From Candidatus Colicola coprequi (GTDB lineage Bacteria; Bacteroidota; Bacteroidia; Bacteroidales; Paludibacteraceae): DNA of 5,642 nucleotides. The stretch lies in assembly GCA_018065765.1 (NCBI GenBank), contig JAGHSR010000015.1:1-5642 (forward strand), written 5' to 3'. The notes beneath the pieces were generated by a model. The model saw nothing but the letters and a program-made list of their open reading frames with translations. It was not told the origin of the DNA and searched no databases. Positions 1 through 5,642 of this stretch are shown in pieces. Position numbers and translations under genes: made by a program. How positions within the stretch are numbered: the stretch's first letter is position 1; each line of letters opens with the position of its first letter.

Positions 1-312
1 TACGATATTCTGCTTGTGTCTGCCAACTGGCCTCAGATACGCATTCAGTATTGGGATGCACTCATAGCCGCTCGCGCCACGGAGAATCAGTGCTATATAG
101 CTGCTGCCAATCCGGTGGGCGATGATGGGTTGGGTCTGCACTACAACGGACACTCCATCGCCTACGATACACACCTCCATCCTATATGCGCGTTCGCGGA
201 CAACGAACAGGGTACTCGGATTGCCGATTTCGATATCCAACGCTTGCATCATTTTCGCGAGGCGCTGCCCTTGTGGCGGGATGTTGATAGAGAATGGAGA
301 ATTGAGAATTGA
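1..312 (+). CDS. Nitrilase-superfamily C-N hydrolase, C-terminal part (YafV / omega-amidase type), 5' end outside window
   Basis: The visible 103 residues are the C-terminal part of a carbon-nitrogen hydrolase. The frame is open to the left edge and begins YDILLVSANWP. That segment lies shortly after the catalytic Cys in the YafV/omega-amidase branch, so the Glu-Lys-Cys triad is outside the window. Family signatures seen are ANWP (residues 8-11), RATENQCYIAAANPVG (about 25-40), a DDGLGLHYNGHS stretch (about 41-52) and the final FREALPLW helix. Enzymes of this branch hydrolyse alpha-keto acid amides such as 2-oxoglutaramate, a metabolite-repair role in the cytoplasm. This is family knowledge, and the substrate is not proven here. 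The last six residues (EWRIEN) and the TGA stop are encoded by the 7-base repeat array, so the natural tail seems to have been overwritten. The family is near certain; the exact substrate is not. Confidence 0.88.
   Translation, partial: YDILLVSANWPQIRIQYWDALIAARATENQCYIAAANPVGDDGLGLHYNGHSIAYDTHLHPICAFADNEQGTRIADFDIQRLHHFREALPLWRDVDREWRIEN
290..309 (+). repeat. Left copy of 20-bp direct repeat flanking the heptad core
   Basis: The 20 bases at 290-309 are identical to those at 360-379. The two copies are exactly 70 bases (ten heptads) apart and bracket the CAAAATG core. Recombination or slippage between them would remove 70 bases, keeping an ATG for recJ but changing the end of the amidase reading frame. 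Confidence 0.9.
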
Positions 313-359
313 GAATGTAGAATGCAAAATGCAAAATGCAAAATGCAAAATGCAAAATG

Positions 360-379
360 GAGAATGGAGAATTGAGAAT
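360..379 (+). repeat. Right copy of 20-bp direct repeat flanking the heptad core
   Basis: This is the identical partner of 290-309. It contains a GGAG (366-369) about eight bases before the ATG at 378, so a fortuitous ribosome-binding sequence is built from the repeat. Bacteroidota depend little on Shine-Dalgarno pairing, so its importance is uncertain. Confidence 0.88.
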
Positions 380-2129
380 GGATTACACGTGGAAGATTAA
401 GGCATACAGCGAGGCCGAACAACAGTTGGCAGAGCAATTGGCGACGGAACTTCGTATCAGCGTTCCGGCAGCCCGACTGCTGACATCGCGGGGCATACAA
501 ACGGCTTCCGAAGCGAAAACATATATTCGTCCTTCGCTCAGTCAGTTGCATGACCCATTCCTCATGCGCGACATGGATAAGGCTGTAGAACGCATCACGC
601 AAGCGTTGGCTCGCCACGAGCGAATACTCGTTTATGGGGACTACGATGTGGATGGAACTACCGCTGTGGCACTCATGTACACGTATCTTAGTAGCGTTGT
701 GGCTGACGAGTCGTTGCTCAACTATTACATCCCTGACCGCTATACGGAAGGATATGGTATTTCGTTTCGTGGTATCGACTATGCAGCTGAGAGTGGGTAC
801 AGTCTTGTTATTGCGCTGGATTGCGGTATCAAGGCGATTGATAAGGTGGAGTACGCTTCTGGCAAGGGTATAGACTTTGTCATCTGCGACCACCATACGC
901 CCGGTGATGAAATCCCCAAGGCTGTTGCCGTGCTCAATATGAAACGTGCCGACTGTCCCTATCCGTATAAACATCTGTCCGGTTGTGGAGTAGGGTTCAA
1001 ACTGGTGCAGGCGCTCATGTCCCGTCATTTGCCGGCTACTAAAGTGGTTACAATCGAACAACTGCTTCCGTTATTGGCTATGTCTATCGCTTCGGATGTG
1101 GTGCCGATGACGGGCGAAAATCGCGTACTGGAGTACTACGGCCTTAAGTCCATCAACGCTGCCCCATCGGTGGGTATCAAGGCGATTATGCAGGTGGCAG
1201 GATTGGAACAAGGACATGTGACGGTCAACGATTTATTGTTCCGTTTTGGTCCTCGTATCAATGCCTGCGGCAGACTCTATTCGGGATATGAAGCGGTCAA
1301 ACTACTGATATCCGAAGATGAGGTGTTTGCTGCTGAGCAAGCCAAGAACGTAGATTCATTCAATACCGAGCGCAAGGATTATGACAACCAAACCACCGAA
1401 GAGGCATTGGCTCTCTTGCGCCAGGATCCGGATAATGAACAGCGGTTTACGACCGTTGTTTATGCGCCCCATTGGCACAAGGGAGTGGTGGGTATCTCTG
1501 CCAGTCGTCTCACGGAGACATACTATCGTCCGACCATTGTTTTGACCAGTTCCGATACCAATACGACTCTGACAGACACGATTATTTCCGGTTCGGCTCG
1601 CTCGGTAGGCGGTTTTGATATCTATGCTGCCATCGACTCATGTCGCGACTTGCTGACCAATTTTGGCGGACACCAGTTTGCTGCCGGTATCAGTCTGCGT
1701 TTGCAAGATCTGCCGGAATTTCGTCGCCGATTTGAACTGTATGTGAGTGAACATATTCTTGACCACCAACGTCAACCCACTATTTCCATTGATCAGGAAA
1801 TAGCCTTTGAGGACATCACGCCAAAGTTTTTCTCGGTACTCAGACACCTTGAGCCGTTCGGACCGGATAACGAACGCCCTGTTTTTTTGACGCGAAATGT
1901 AATCAACAACCGCTACACCAAACGCGTTGGCAAGACAGGCGAGCACCTACGATTGGATGTGACCGACCATACCGCTGCCATCACGGGTATCGCTTTTGGT
2001 AAGGGCGATATGGCACTCTATATGCAAAACGGCAAAGCTGTGGATGTGTGTTACGAATTAGACGAAAATACATATAATAATCAAACCTCTATTCAGATGA
2101 TGGTATCTGATATCAAAAATCATGTTTAA
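378..2129 (+). CDS. recJ: Single-stranded-DNA-specific 5'-3' exonuclease RecJ
   Basis: RecJ degrades single-stranded DNA 5' to 3' in RecF-pathway recombination, mismatch repair and stalled-fork processing, using Mn/Mg bound by the DHH domain. From the ATG at 378 the protein has 583 residues, close to the E. coli enzyme. DHH-domain motifs are YGDYDVDG (86-93), ALDCG (146-150), DHH (171-173), SGCGVGFKL (201-209) and SDVVPMTGENR (239-249). Next come RINACGRL (293-300), GVVGISASRL (369-378) and the DHHA1 signature GGHQFAAG (430-437). LEPFGPDNERPVF (491-503) leads into the C-terminal OB-type domain. All expected metal-binding motifs are present. An upstream in-frame ATG at 336 would add 14 residues made purely of repeat (QNAKCKM...). 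I prefer 378 because family members begin close to the DYTWKI segment. The gene overlaps tdk by 8 bases, suggesting translational coupling. Confidence 0.96.
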   Translation: MDYTWKIKAYSEAEQQLAEQLATELRISVPAARLLTSRGIQTASEAKTYIRPSLSQLHDPFLMRDMDKAVERITQALARHERILVYGDYDVDGTTAVALMYTYLSSVVADESLLNYYIPDRYTEGYGISFRGIDYAAESGYSLVIALDCGIKAIDKVEYASGKGIDFVICDHHTPGDEIPKAVAVLNMKRADCPYPYKHLSGCGVGFKLVQALMSRHLPATKVVTIEQLLPLLAMSIASDVVPMTGENRVLEYYGLKSINAAPSVGIKAIMQVAGLEQGHVTVNDLLFRFGPRINACGRLYSGYEAVKLLISEDEVFAAEQAKNVDSFNTERKDYDNQTTEEALALLRQDPDNEQRFTTVVYAPHWHKGVVGISASRLTETYYRPTIVLTSSDTNTTLTDTIISGSARSVGGFDIYAAIDSCRDLLTNFGGHQFAAGISLRLQDLPEFRRRFELYVSEHILDHQRQPTISIDQEIAFEDITPKFFSVLRHLEPFGPDNERPVFLTRNVINNRYTKRVGKTGEHLRLDVTDHTAAITGIAFGKGDMALYMQNGKAVDVCYELDENTYNNQTSIQMMVSDIKNHV

Positions 2130-2718
2130 CGAACGCGAAACACAAGGCCCCGTATTGAGACGTGGCAGTATCGAAGTAGTCTGCGGTAGTATGTTTTCCG
2201 GCAAGACCGAAGAACTCATCCGCCGTATGAAACGTGCCCAGTTTGCCAAACTGAAAGTGGAAATCTTCAAACCCGCTATCGACGTGCGCTATAGCGAACA
2301 GGATGTGGTCAGTCATGACCGCAATGTTATCCAATCGACGCCGGTGGACTCCAGCCAAAACATTCTGCTACTGGCAGACGACATTGATGTGGTGGGTATC
2401 GATGAGGCGCAGTTCTTTGATATGGGCATAGTAGAAGTATGCACCGAATTGGCGCAACGTGGTATTCGCGTCATCGTGGCAGGTTTGGATATGGACTTCC
2501 GCGGTGTACCCTTCGGACCCATGCCGGCATTGATGGCTATAGCCGAAGATGTGTACAAGACGCATGCTATTTGTGTGCAATGTGGCGACTTGGCGTATGT
2601 ATCTCACCGATTAGTCTCATCGGACAAACGTGTGCTATTGGGTGAAACCGAGTCCTACGAACCCCTCTGCCGTGCTTGTTATCGCAAAGCCGTTGCCAAC
2701 GATAATGCCAATCAATAA
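2122..2718 (+). CDS. tdk: Thymidine kinase (type II, TK1-like)
   Basis: This enzyme phosphorylates thymidine to dTMP with ATP in the pyrimidine salvage pathway in the cytoplasm. The 198 residues match the usual length of type II thymidine kinases. The Walker A loop is GSMFSGKT (22-29). The Walker B-like segment DEAQFF (94-99) contains the expected catalytic Glu95, and GLDMDFRGVPFGP (121-133) follows. A structural zinc site is formed by C151, C154, C183 and C186. The nucleoside-binding lasso should lie around 155-180, including SHR and the SYEPLC segment. The ATG at 2122 lies inside the end of recJ (ATGTTTAA overlap), and this start gives an N-terminal length typical of Bacteroidales homologues. 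It is probably co-transcribed with recJ and priA. Nothing appears missing or degraded. Confidence 0.97.
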   Translation: MFNERETQGPVLRRGSIEVVCGSMFSGKTEELIRRMKRAQFAKLKVEIFKPAIDVRYSEQDVVSHDRNVIQSTPVDSSQNILLLADDIDVVGIDEAQFFDMGIVEVCTELAQRGIRVIVAGLDMDFRGVPFGPMPALMAIAEDVYKTHAICVQCGDLAYVSHRLVSSDKRVLLGETESYEPLCRACYRKAVANDNANQ

Positions 2719-2727
2719 CGCCCAACC

Positions 2728-2730
2728 ATT
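2728..2730 (+). other. Probable non-canonical ATT start codon of priA
   Basis: After the tdk stop (2716-2718) the same frame reads R-P-T-I-Y-Y-V-H-V-I-L-P-L. The VHVILPL part is the conserved first strand of PriA. Aligned to my memory of E. coli PriA (MPVAHVALPVPL), the Ile codon ATT at 2728 falls exactly on Met1. No ATG, GTG or TTG exists in frame between the tdk stop and TTG 2749, which sits inside the conserved strand. ATT starts are rare but known, for example infC and pcnB in E. coli. A one-base sequencing error (ATG read as ATT) would look the same. There is no evident Shine-Dalgarno sequence. Confidence 0.6.
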
Positions 2731-4734
2731 TACTACGTTCATGTCATATTGCCCCTGGCTATAGCGGACACCTATACCTATCGTGTGCCCGATGAAATGC
2801 TGCGCCCTGAGATAGGTATGCGTGTGTTGGTTCCGCTGGCTCGTAAACAACTTATTGGTATTGTTGCTTCGGTGGAAACGAACACCGAGATAGAAGCCGG
2901 CAAGATTCGTGACGTTTTGTTGTTGCCGGACATAATGCCCGTGGTGCAGGCGTCCCAACTGAGATTGTGGCGCTGGATAGCGGACTACTACATGTGCTCC
3001 ATCGGCGAAGTGATGGCTGCTGCCTTGCCTGCTAAGTTGCACGATGTGCATTATTCTCCCTCCGAGGGATGTCGTCGGGTTAGGCTATCCGAATATACAT
3101 CCTCGCCCATAGCCCCCAACCCCCTGGATGAACAGCAACTGCGAGCCATGCAACAAATACAGTCGGAGTGGCATGAGAGAGATGTGGTGTTGCTGCACGG
3201 AGTGACTTCATCGGGCAAGACGGAAGTGTATGTGCACTTGATACAAGAGCAACTGATAGCGGGGTATTCTGTTCTCTATCTGGTGCCGGAAATAGCCCTT
3301 ACTACGCAACTGACCGACCGTCTGCAAGCCGTCTTTGGCAATCAACTGGTGGTTTATCACTCGCGCGTGACGGATGCACAACGGGTGGAAATCTATCGTC
3401 AACTGCTCGTAACGCCCGAACCTCGTTTGATTTTAGGAGCACGGTCGGCTATTTTCCTGCCTACAGATAAAGTACAACTCATCATCGTGGATGAGGAGCA
3501 CGAACCCAGTTACAAACAGCAAGACCCTGCCCCCCGTTATCATGCACGTTCTACTGCCATCATGCTGGCATATCAGTTAGGAGCAAAAGTGTTGTTGGGT
3601 ACGGCTACTCCTTCGGTGGAGACCTATCACAATGCCTTGAATGGCAAATACGGTTTGGTGCGCATGCCCCAACGTTACAAGAATCTTCTCTTGCCTCGCA
3701 TCACGATGATTGACCTGCAGAGACAGTACCACCGTCGTGAGATGTATGGGCACTTTTCCGACCCGCTGGTAGAGCGTATCCGCGAAGAACTGACTAAGGG
3801 CAAACAGGTTATCCTCTTTCAGAATCGTAGAGGTTACGCAGCGTATTTGCAGTGTACTGAATGCGGTCATGTCCCGCATTGCCCCGATTGCGATGTGCCG
3901 ATGACCTATCATCGTATGCCCGATTCGCTTGTCTGTCACTATTGCGGGCACACGCAGTTGCCATTTACTGTTTGTCCCCAATGTGGAGCCACCATGCGAG
4001 TACACGGGTTCGGTACGGAACGACTGGAGGATGAGGTGGAGCAGTATTTTCCTGAAGCGCGGGTGGATCGTTTGGATTTAGACTCGACACGCACGCAACG
4101 CGCGTACCAAAATATTATCAATCGTTTTGCCAACCACGAAATAGACATTCTCATTGGTACGCAAATGGTTACTAAGGGATTGCATTTCAATGACGTCAGT
4201 CTGGTGGCTGTACTGAATGCGGACGGTTTGCTCAATCAGCCGGATTTTCGTAGTTACGAGCGCACTTTTCAGATGTTGGAGCAAGTGGCAGGACGTGCCG
4301 GTCGCACGGGACAGCAAGGGGAAATGATTCTTCAGACGTTTGATACCAAACATACGATTTATGAGCACGTTCTGGCTCACGATTACGAGGGTTTGTTCGC
4401 TGCACAGATTGCTGAACGTGAGAAATTCAATTATCCGCCATTTGTTCGTCTCATCACCCTTACTTTGCGGCATCGCGACGAGACACGCGTCGAAACTGCG
4501 GGACAAATCTTGCAACAACGACTCGGAGCCATCTTCGGCTCACGTTGTTCGGCACTGTTAACGCCGGGAATATCGCGGGTAAAAAATCTGTTTGCACGCC
4601 AACTGCAACTCCGTATCGAGACTACAGCCAATATTGCTTACGCTAAATCATTGCTTCTGCGTGAAATGCACCTGCTTGAGGGGAATCCTGCTGCTAAAGG
4701 AGTGGTCATCACTCCTGACGTGGATCCAATGTAG
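2728..4734 (+). CDS. priA: Primosomal protein N', replication-restart helicase PriA, apparently without winged-helix domain
   Basis: PriA recognises stalled forks and D-loops, unwinds the lagging strand 3'-5' and starts DnaB reloading. Numbering from the ATT at 2728 gives 668 residues. The 3'-end-binding domain is about 1-104. Helicase motifs are GVTSSGKTE (158-166), VPEIALT (186-192), DEEH (255-258), GTATPS (291-296), GTQMVTKG (477-484) and QVAGRAGR (519-526). Two zinc sites use eight cysteines (376, 379, 385, 388, 403, 406, 416, 419), spaced as in E. coli PriA. The protein ends with the family's DVDP tail. Only about 28 residues separate the 3'-end-binding domain from the helicase core, too few for the winged-helix domain. 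Total length is about 60 residues below E. coli and well below the roughly 800 usual in Bacteroidota. The first standard start, TTG at 2749, would cut the first beta-strand; see the start-site entry. Confidence 0.95.
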   Translation: MYYVHVILPLAIADTYTYRVPDEMLRPEIGMRVLVPLARKQLIGIVASVETNTEIEAGKIRDVLLLPDIMPVVQASQLRLWRWIADYYMCSIGEVMAAALPAKLHDVHYSPSEGCRRVRLSEYTSSPIAPNPLDEQQLRAMQQIQSEWHERDVVLLHGVTSSGKTEVYVHLIQEQLIAGYSVLYLVPEIALTTQLTDRLQAVFGNQLVVYHSRVTDAQRVEIYRQLLVTPEPRLILGARSAIFLPTDKVQLIIVDEEHEPSYKQQDPAPRYHARSTAIMLAYQLGAKVLLGTATPSVETYHNALNGKYGLVRMPQRYKNLLLPRITMIDLQRQYHRREMYGHFSDPLVERIREELTKGKQVILFQNRRGYAAYLQCTECGHVPHCPDCDVPMTYHRMPDSLVCHYCGHTQLPFTVCPQCGATMRVHGFGTERLEDEVEQYFPEARVDRLDLDSTRTQRAYQNIINRFANHEIDILIGTQMVTKGLHFNDVSLVAVLNADGLLNQPDFRSYERTFQMLEQVAGRAGRTGQQGEMILQTFDTKHTIYEHVLAHDYEGLFAAQIAEREKFNYPPFVRLITLTLRHRDETRVETAGQILQQRLGAIFGSRCSALLTPGISRVKNLFARQLQLRIETTANIAYAKSLLLREMHLLEGNPAAKGVVITPDVDPM

Positions 4735-5642
4735 TCAGGTATTTCTCCAAACTCAGTCCTTTTTCCAATAACTGTTTATTGGTCTCTGTAATAGCAAATA
4801 CTTTTGCATTCAGTCGTTGTATCAGTTCACTTAGTACGGCATTCTCTTGCAGCAAACCGATGTACCATAGTCCTTCATCTATGCCGTCAAAGACAGAGAT
4901 CTCCAGAGCAGACTCTTTGCCTGCCATCGGATTGCTGAATGGGGATTGGTCGTATTTGACCAAGTCAAAGTCTTTGATTAGGAATTGCGAGAAATTAAAT
5001 AGTGCCACTTCATACAGCAGGTTGTTGAGTTGTGCCTCATCCTGCGGAATGAGTAGATATACCAATGTGGTACCGGTTTTGTCGTCGGAGAAGGTGAGGG
5101 TGGAGTCCACCATCTCGGTGTTAGCATCCTCTTTGCGCAGGTCTTGCAGCGAAGCCAACGAACCTCCTGTTTGGCTCTCCATGCCCTGTCCCATCATGGC
5201 TAACATATCCTTCGCCATCGCCCCCAGTTCACTGGACGGATAGCGATTGACCATATCACGCAATTGGTTGATGAACGGCTCTTGTCCTTCGGTGCGTGCT
5301 ACAGCAACAGCATTGAGGAACAGGAATCGGGGCATCAATGGCGAGAGTGGGTAGTTCTCCTCAGCGTACACTTTTTGCTGCTTCACCTGCTCAAACTGTC
5401 CGGCAACATATGCGTTGTACGTAGCCTCGTAGAGTGAGTCTTGCTCCATTGCCATGCGGCGGAGCGACTCGAAGTAGTTGGGATTGGACACAATCTTGGC
5501 TTGTGTTGTCTCAGGGAACAGACGCATTATGTCTGCGCGATACTGTTCAGCAGCCGTTGTGTCGTTCATGCGCAGTGCGGACAGGTATTGGTTGTAGTAG
5601 AGATCAACCAGCGTTGAGTCTTTGGAGAATCGGCGACAATAC
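4709..5642 (-). CDS. C-terminal part of a TPR protein resembling type IX secretion lipoprotein PorW/SprE, 5' end outside window
   Basis: The reading frame is open to the right edge, giving 310 visible residues. The Met at 5567-5569 is internal, since the frame upstream (STLVDLYYNQYLSALR) continues the same helical pattern. Roughly residues 10-150 are helical-repeat-like, with TPR-type pairs such as YEATYNAYVAGQFEQV and two 'YP.S' turn segments (ENYPLSP, NRYPSSE). A polar linker follows (about 150-180). The last ~120 residues form a separate alpha/beta domain: TLVYLLIP, LLYEVALFNFSQFLIKDFDL, LEISVFDG, then VFAITETNKQLLEKGLSLEKYL. This order, TPRs followed by an FNFSQF-type terminal domain and an 'ISEEN'-like segment, is what I recall of PorW/SprE, an outer-membrane-associated lipoprotein of the type IX secretion system. 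The signal peptide and lipobox would be outside the window. It could instead be another Bacteroidota TPR protein. Its stop overlaps the end of priA by 26 bases. Confidence 0.75.
   Translation of the reverse strand, partial: YCRRFSKDSTLVDLYYNQYLSALRMNDTTAAEQYRADIMRLFPETTQAKIVSNPNYFESLRRMAMEQDSLYEATYNAYVAGQFEQVKQQKVYAEENYPLSPLMPRFLFLNAVAVARTEGQEPFINQLRDMVNRYPSSELGAMAKDMLAMMGQGMESQTGGSLASLQDLRKEDANTEMVDSTLTFSDDKTGTTLVYLLIPQDEAQLNNLLYEVALFNFSQFLIKDFDLVKYDQSPFSNPMAGKESALEISVFDGIDEGLWYIGLLQENAVLSELIQRLNAKVFAITETNKQLLEKGLSLEKYLTTLDPRQE

Larger units (their letters stand above)
290..380. repeat. Heptanucleotide tandem array, 13 units
   Basis: Thirteen consecutive 7-base units fit without a single indel. 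Starting at 290 they read GAGAATG, GAGAATT, GAGAATT, GAGAATG, TAGAATG, then five CAAAATG (325-359), then GAGAATG, GAGAATT, GAGAATG. The consensus is roughly NARAATK. The array fills the whole space between the amidase gene and recJ and enters both: it encodes the last six amidase residues and the TGA stop (310-312), and its last unit carries the recJ ATG (378-380). Because 7 is not a multiple of 3, each unit gained or lost changes the reading frame through the array. The pattern resembles short tandemly repeated heptamers known from other bacteria, but I cannot test here whether this motif recurs in the genome. Confidence 0.97.

Noticed and set aside
325..359. Repeated TTTG on the minus strand of the array, reminiscent of the Bacteroidota -33 promoter element.
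   Set aside because: No matching TAnnTTTG -7 element is present, and no gene on that strand would use it.
122..400. A second plus-strand frame overlapping the amidase gene and reading through the whole array.
   Set aside because: It is out of frame with the recognisable amidase and is open mostly because the array has no stop in that frame. It matters only as the tail the amidase could gain after a unit change.
249..1061. A 270-codon open frame on the minus strand, opposite the start of recJ and crossing the heptad array.
   Set aside because: It has no recognisable domain, is antisense to clear RecJ motifs, and its tail is only the repeat read backwards (ILHFAFC units).
2716..2730. Possible Tdk-PriA fusion by stop readthrough, because both genes are in the same frame.
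   Set aside because: The TAA is a strong stop, both proteins are complete on their own sides, and I know of no such fusion.
2705..2764. A short plus-strand frame starting at ATG 2705 and ending at TAG 2762-2764, considered as a leader peptide or as the true priA start via a frameshift.
   Set aside because: It encodes no PriA-like sequence, there is no slippery sequence, and the conserved PriA strand is in the frame beginning at ATT 2728.
4700..4760. Searched for a bidirectional terminator at the convergent junction.
   Set aside because: Only a short palindrome around GGATCC is present, with no T-run and no meaningful stem.
4779..5243. A 154-codon plus-strand frame opposite the TPR gene.
   Set aside because: Its Ser/Leu-rich composition is that of an antisense shadow, it shows no domain, and the minus-strand protein explains the region.
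1..5642. Looked for CRISPR arrays, tRNA or rRNA genes, insertion sequences, toxin-antitoxin or defence genes.
   Set aside because: Nothing supports any of them. The heptad array has no spacers, and all remaining sequence is taken up by housekeeping genes.

Overview
The window comes from a member of the Bacteroidota, most likely the order Bacteroidales. Three things point there. The thymidine kinase and RecJ sequences closely follow the Bacteroidales versions as I remember them. The genes are packed with almost no Shine-Dalgarno signals. The gene at the right end resembles the periplasmic TPR lipoprotein PorW/SprE of the type IX secretion system, which is found only in this phylum. I cannot name a genus from the sequence alone.

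Layout: four genes run left to right. The C-terminal third of a nitrilase-superfamily amidase (bases 1-312) is followed by recJ (378-2129), tdk (2122-2718) and priA (about 2728-4734). A fifth gene, cut by the right edge, runs the other way (4709-5642). It meets priA tail to tail with a 26-base overlap. The only non-coding stretch of any length lies between the amidase gene and recJ. It is filled by a perfect-register array of thirteen 7-base units (290-380), which also supplies the amidase stop codon and the recJ start codon.

The four plus-strand genes look like one transcription unit: recJ and tdk overlap by 8 bases and tdk and priA are about 9 bases apart. Functionally they are housekeeping genes. 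RecJ (5'-3' single-strand exonuclease) and PriA (replication restart) both work on damaged or stalled forks. Tdk supplies dTMP by salvage. The amidase is probably a metabolite-repair enzyme. The right-hand gene belongs to protein secretion or cell-envelope function and is unrelated.

I found no new multi-gene system here. The points worth a second look are the heptad array joining two genes, a PriA that appears to lack its winged-helix domain, and a priA reading frame that seems to need an ATT start codon.
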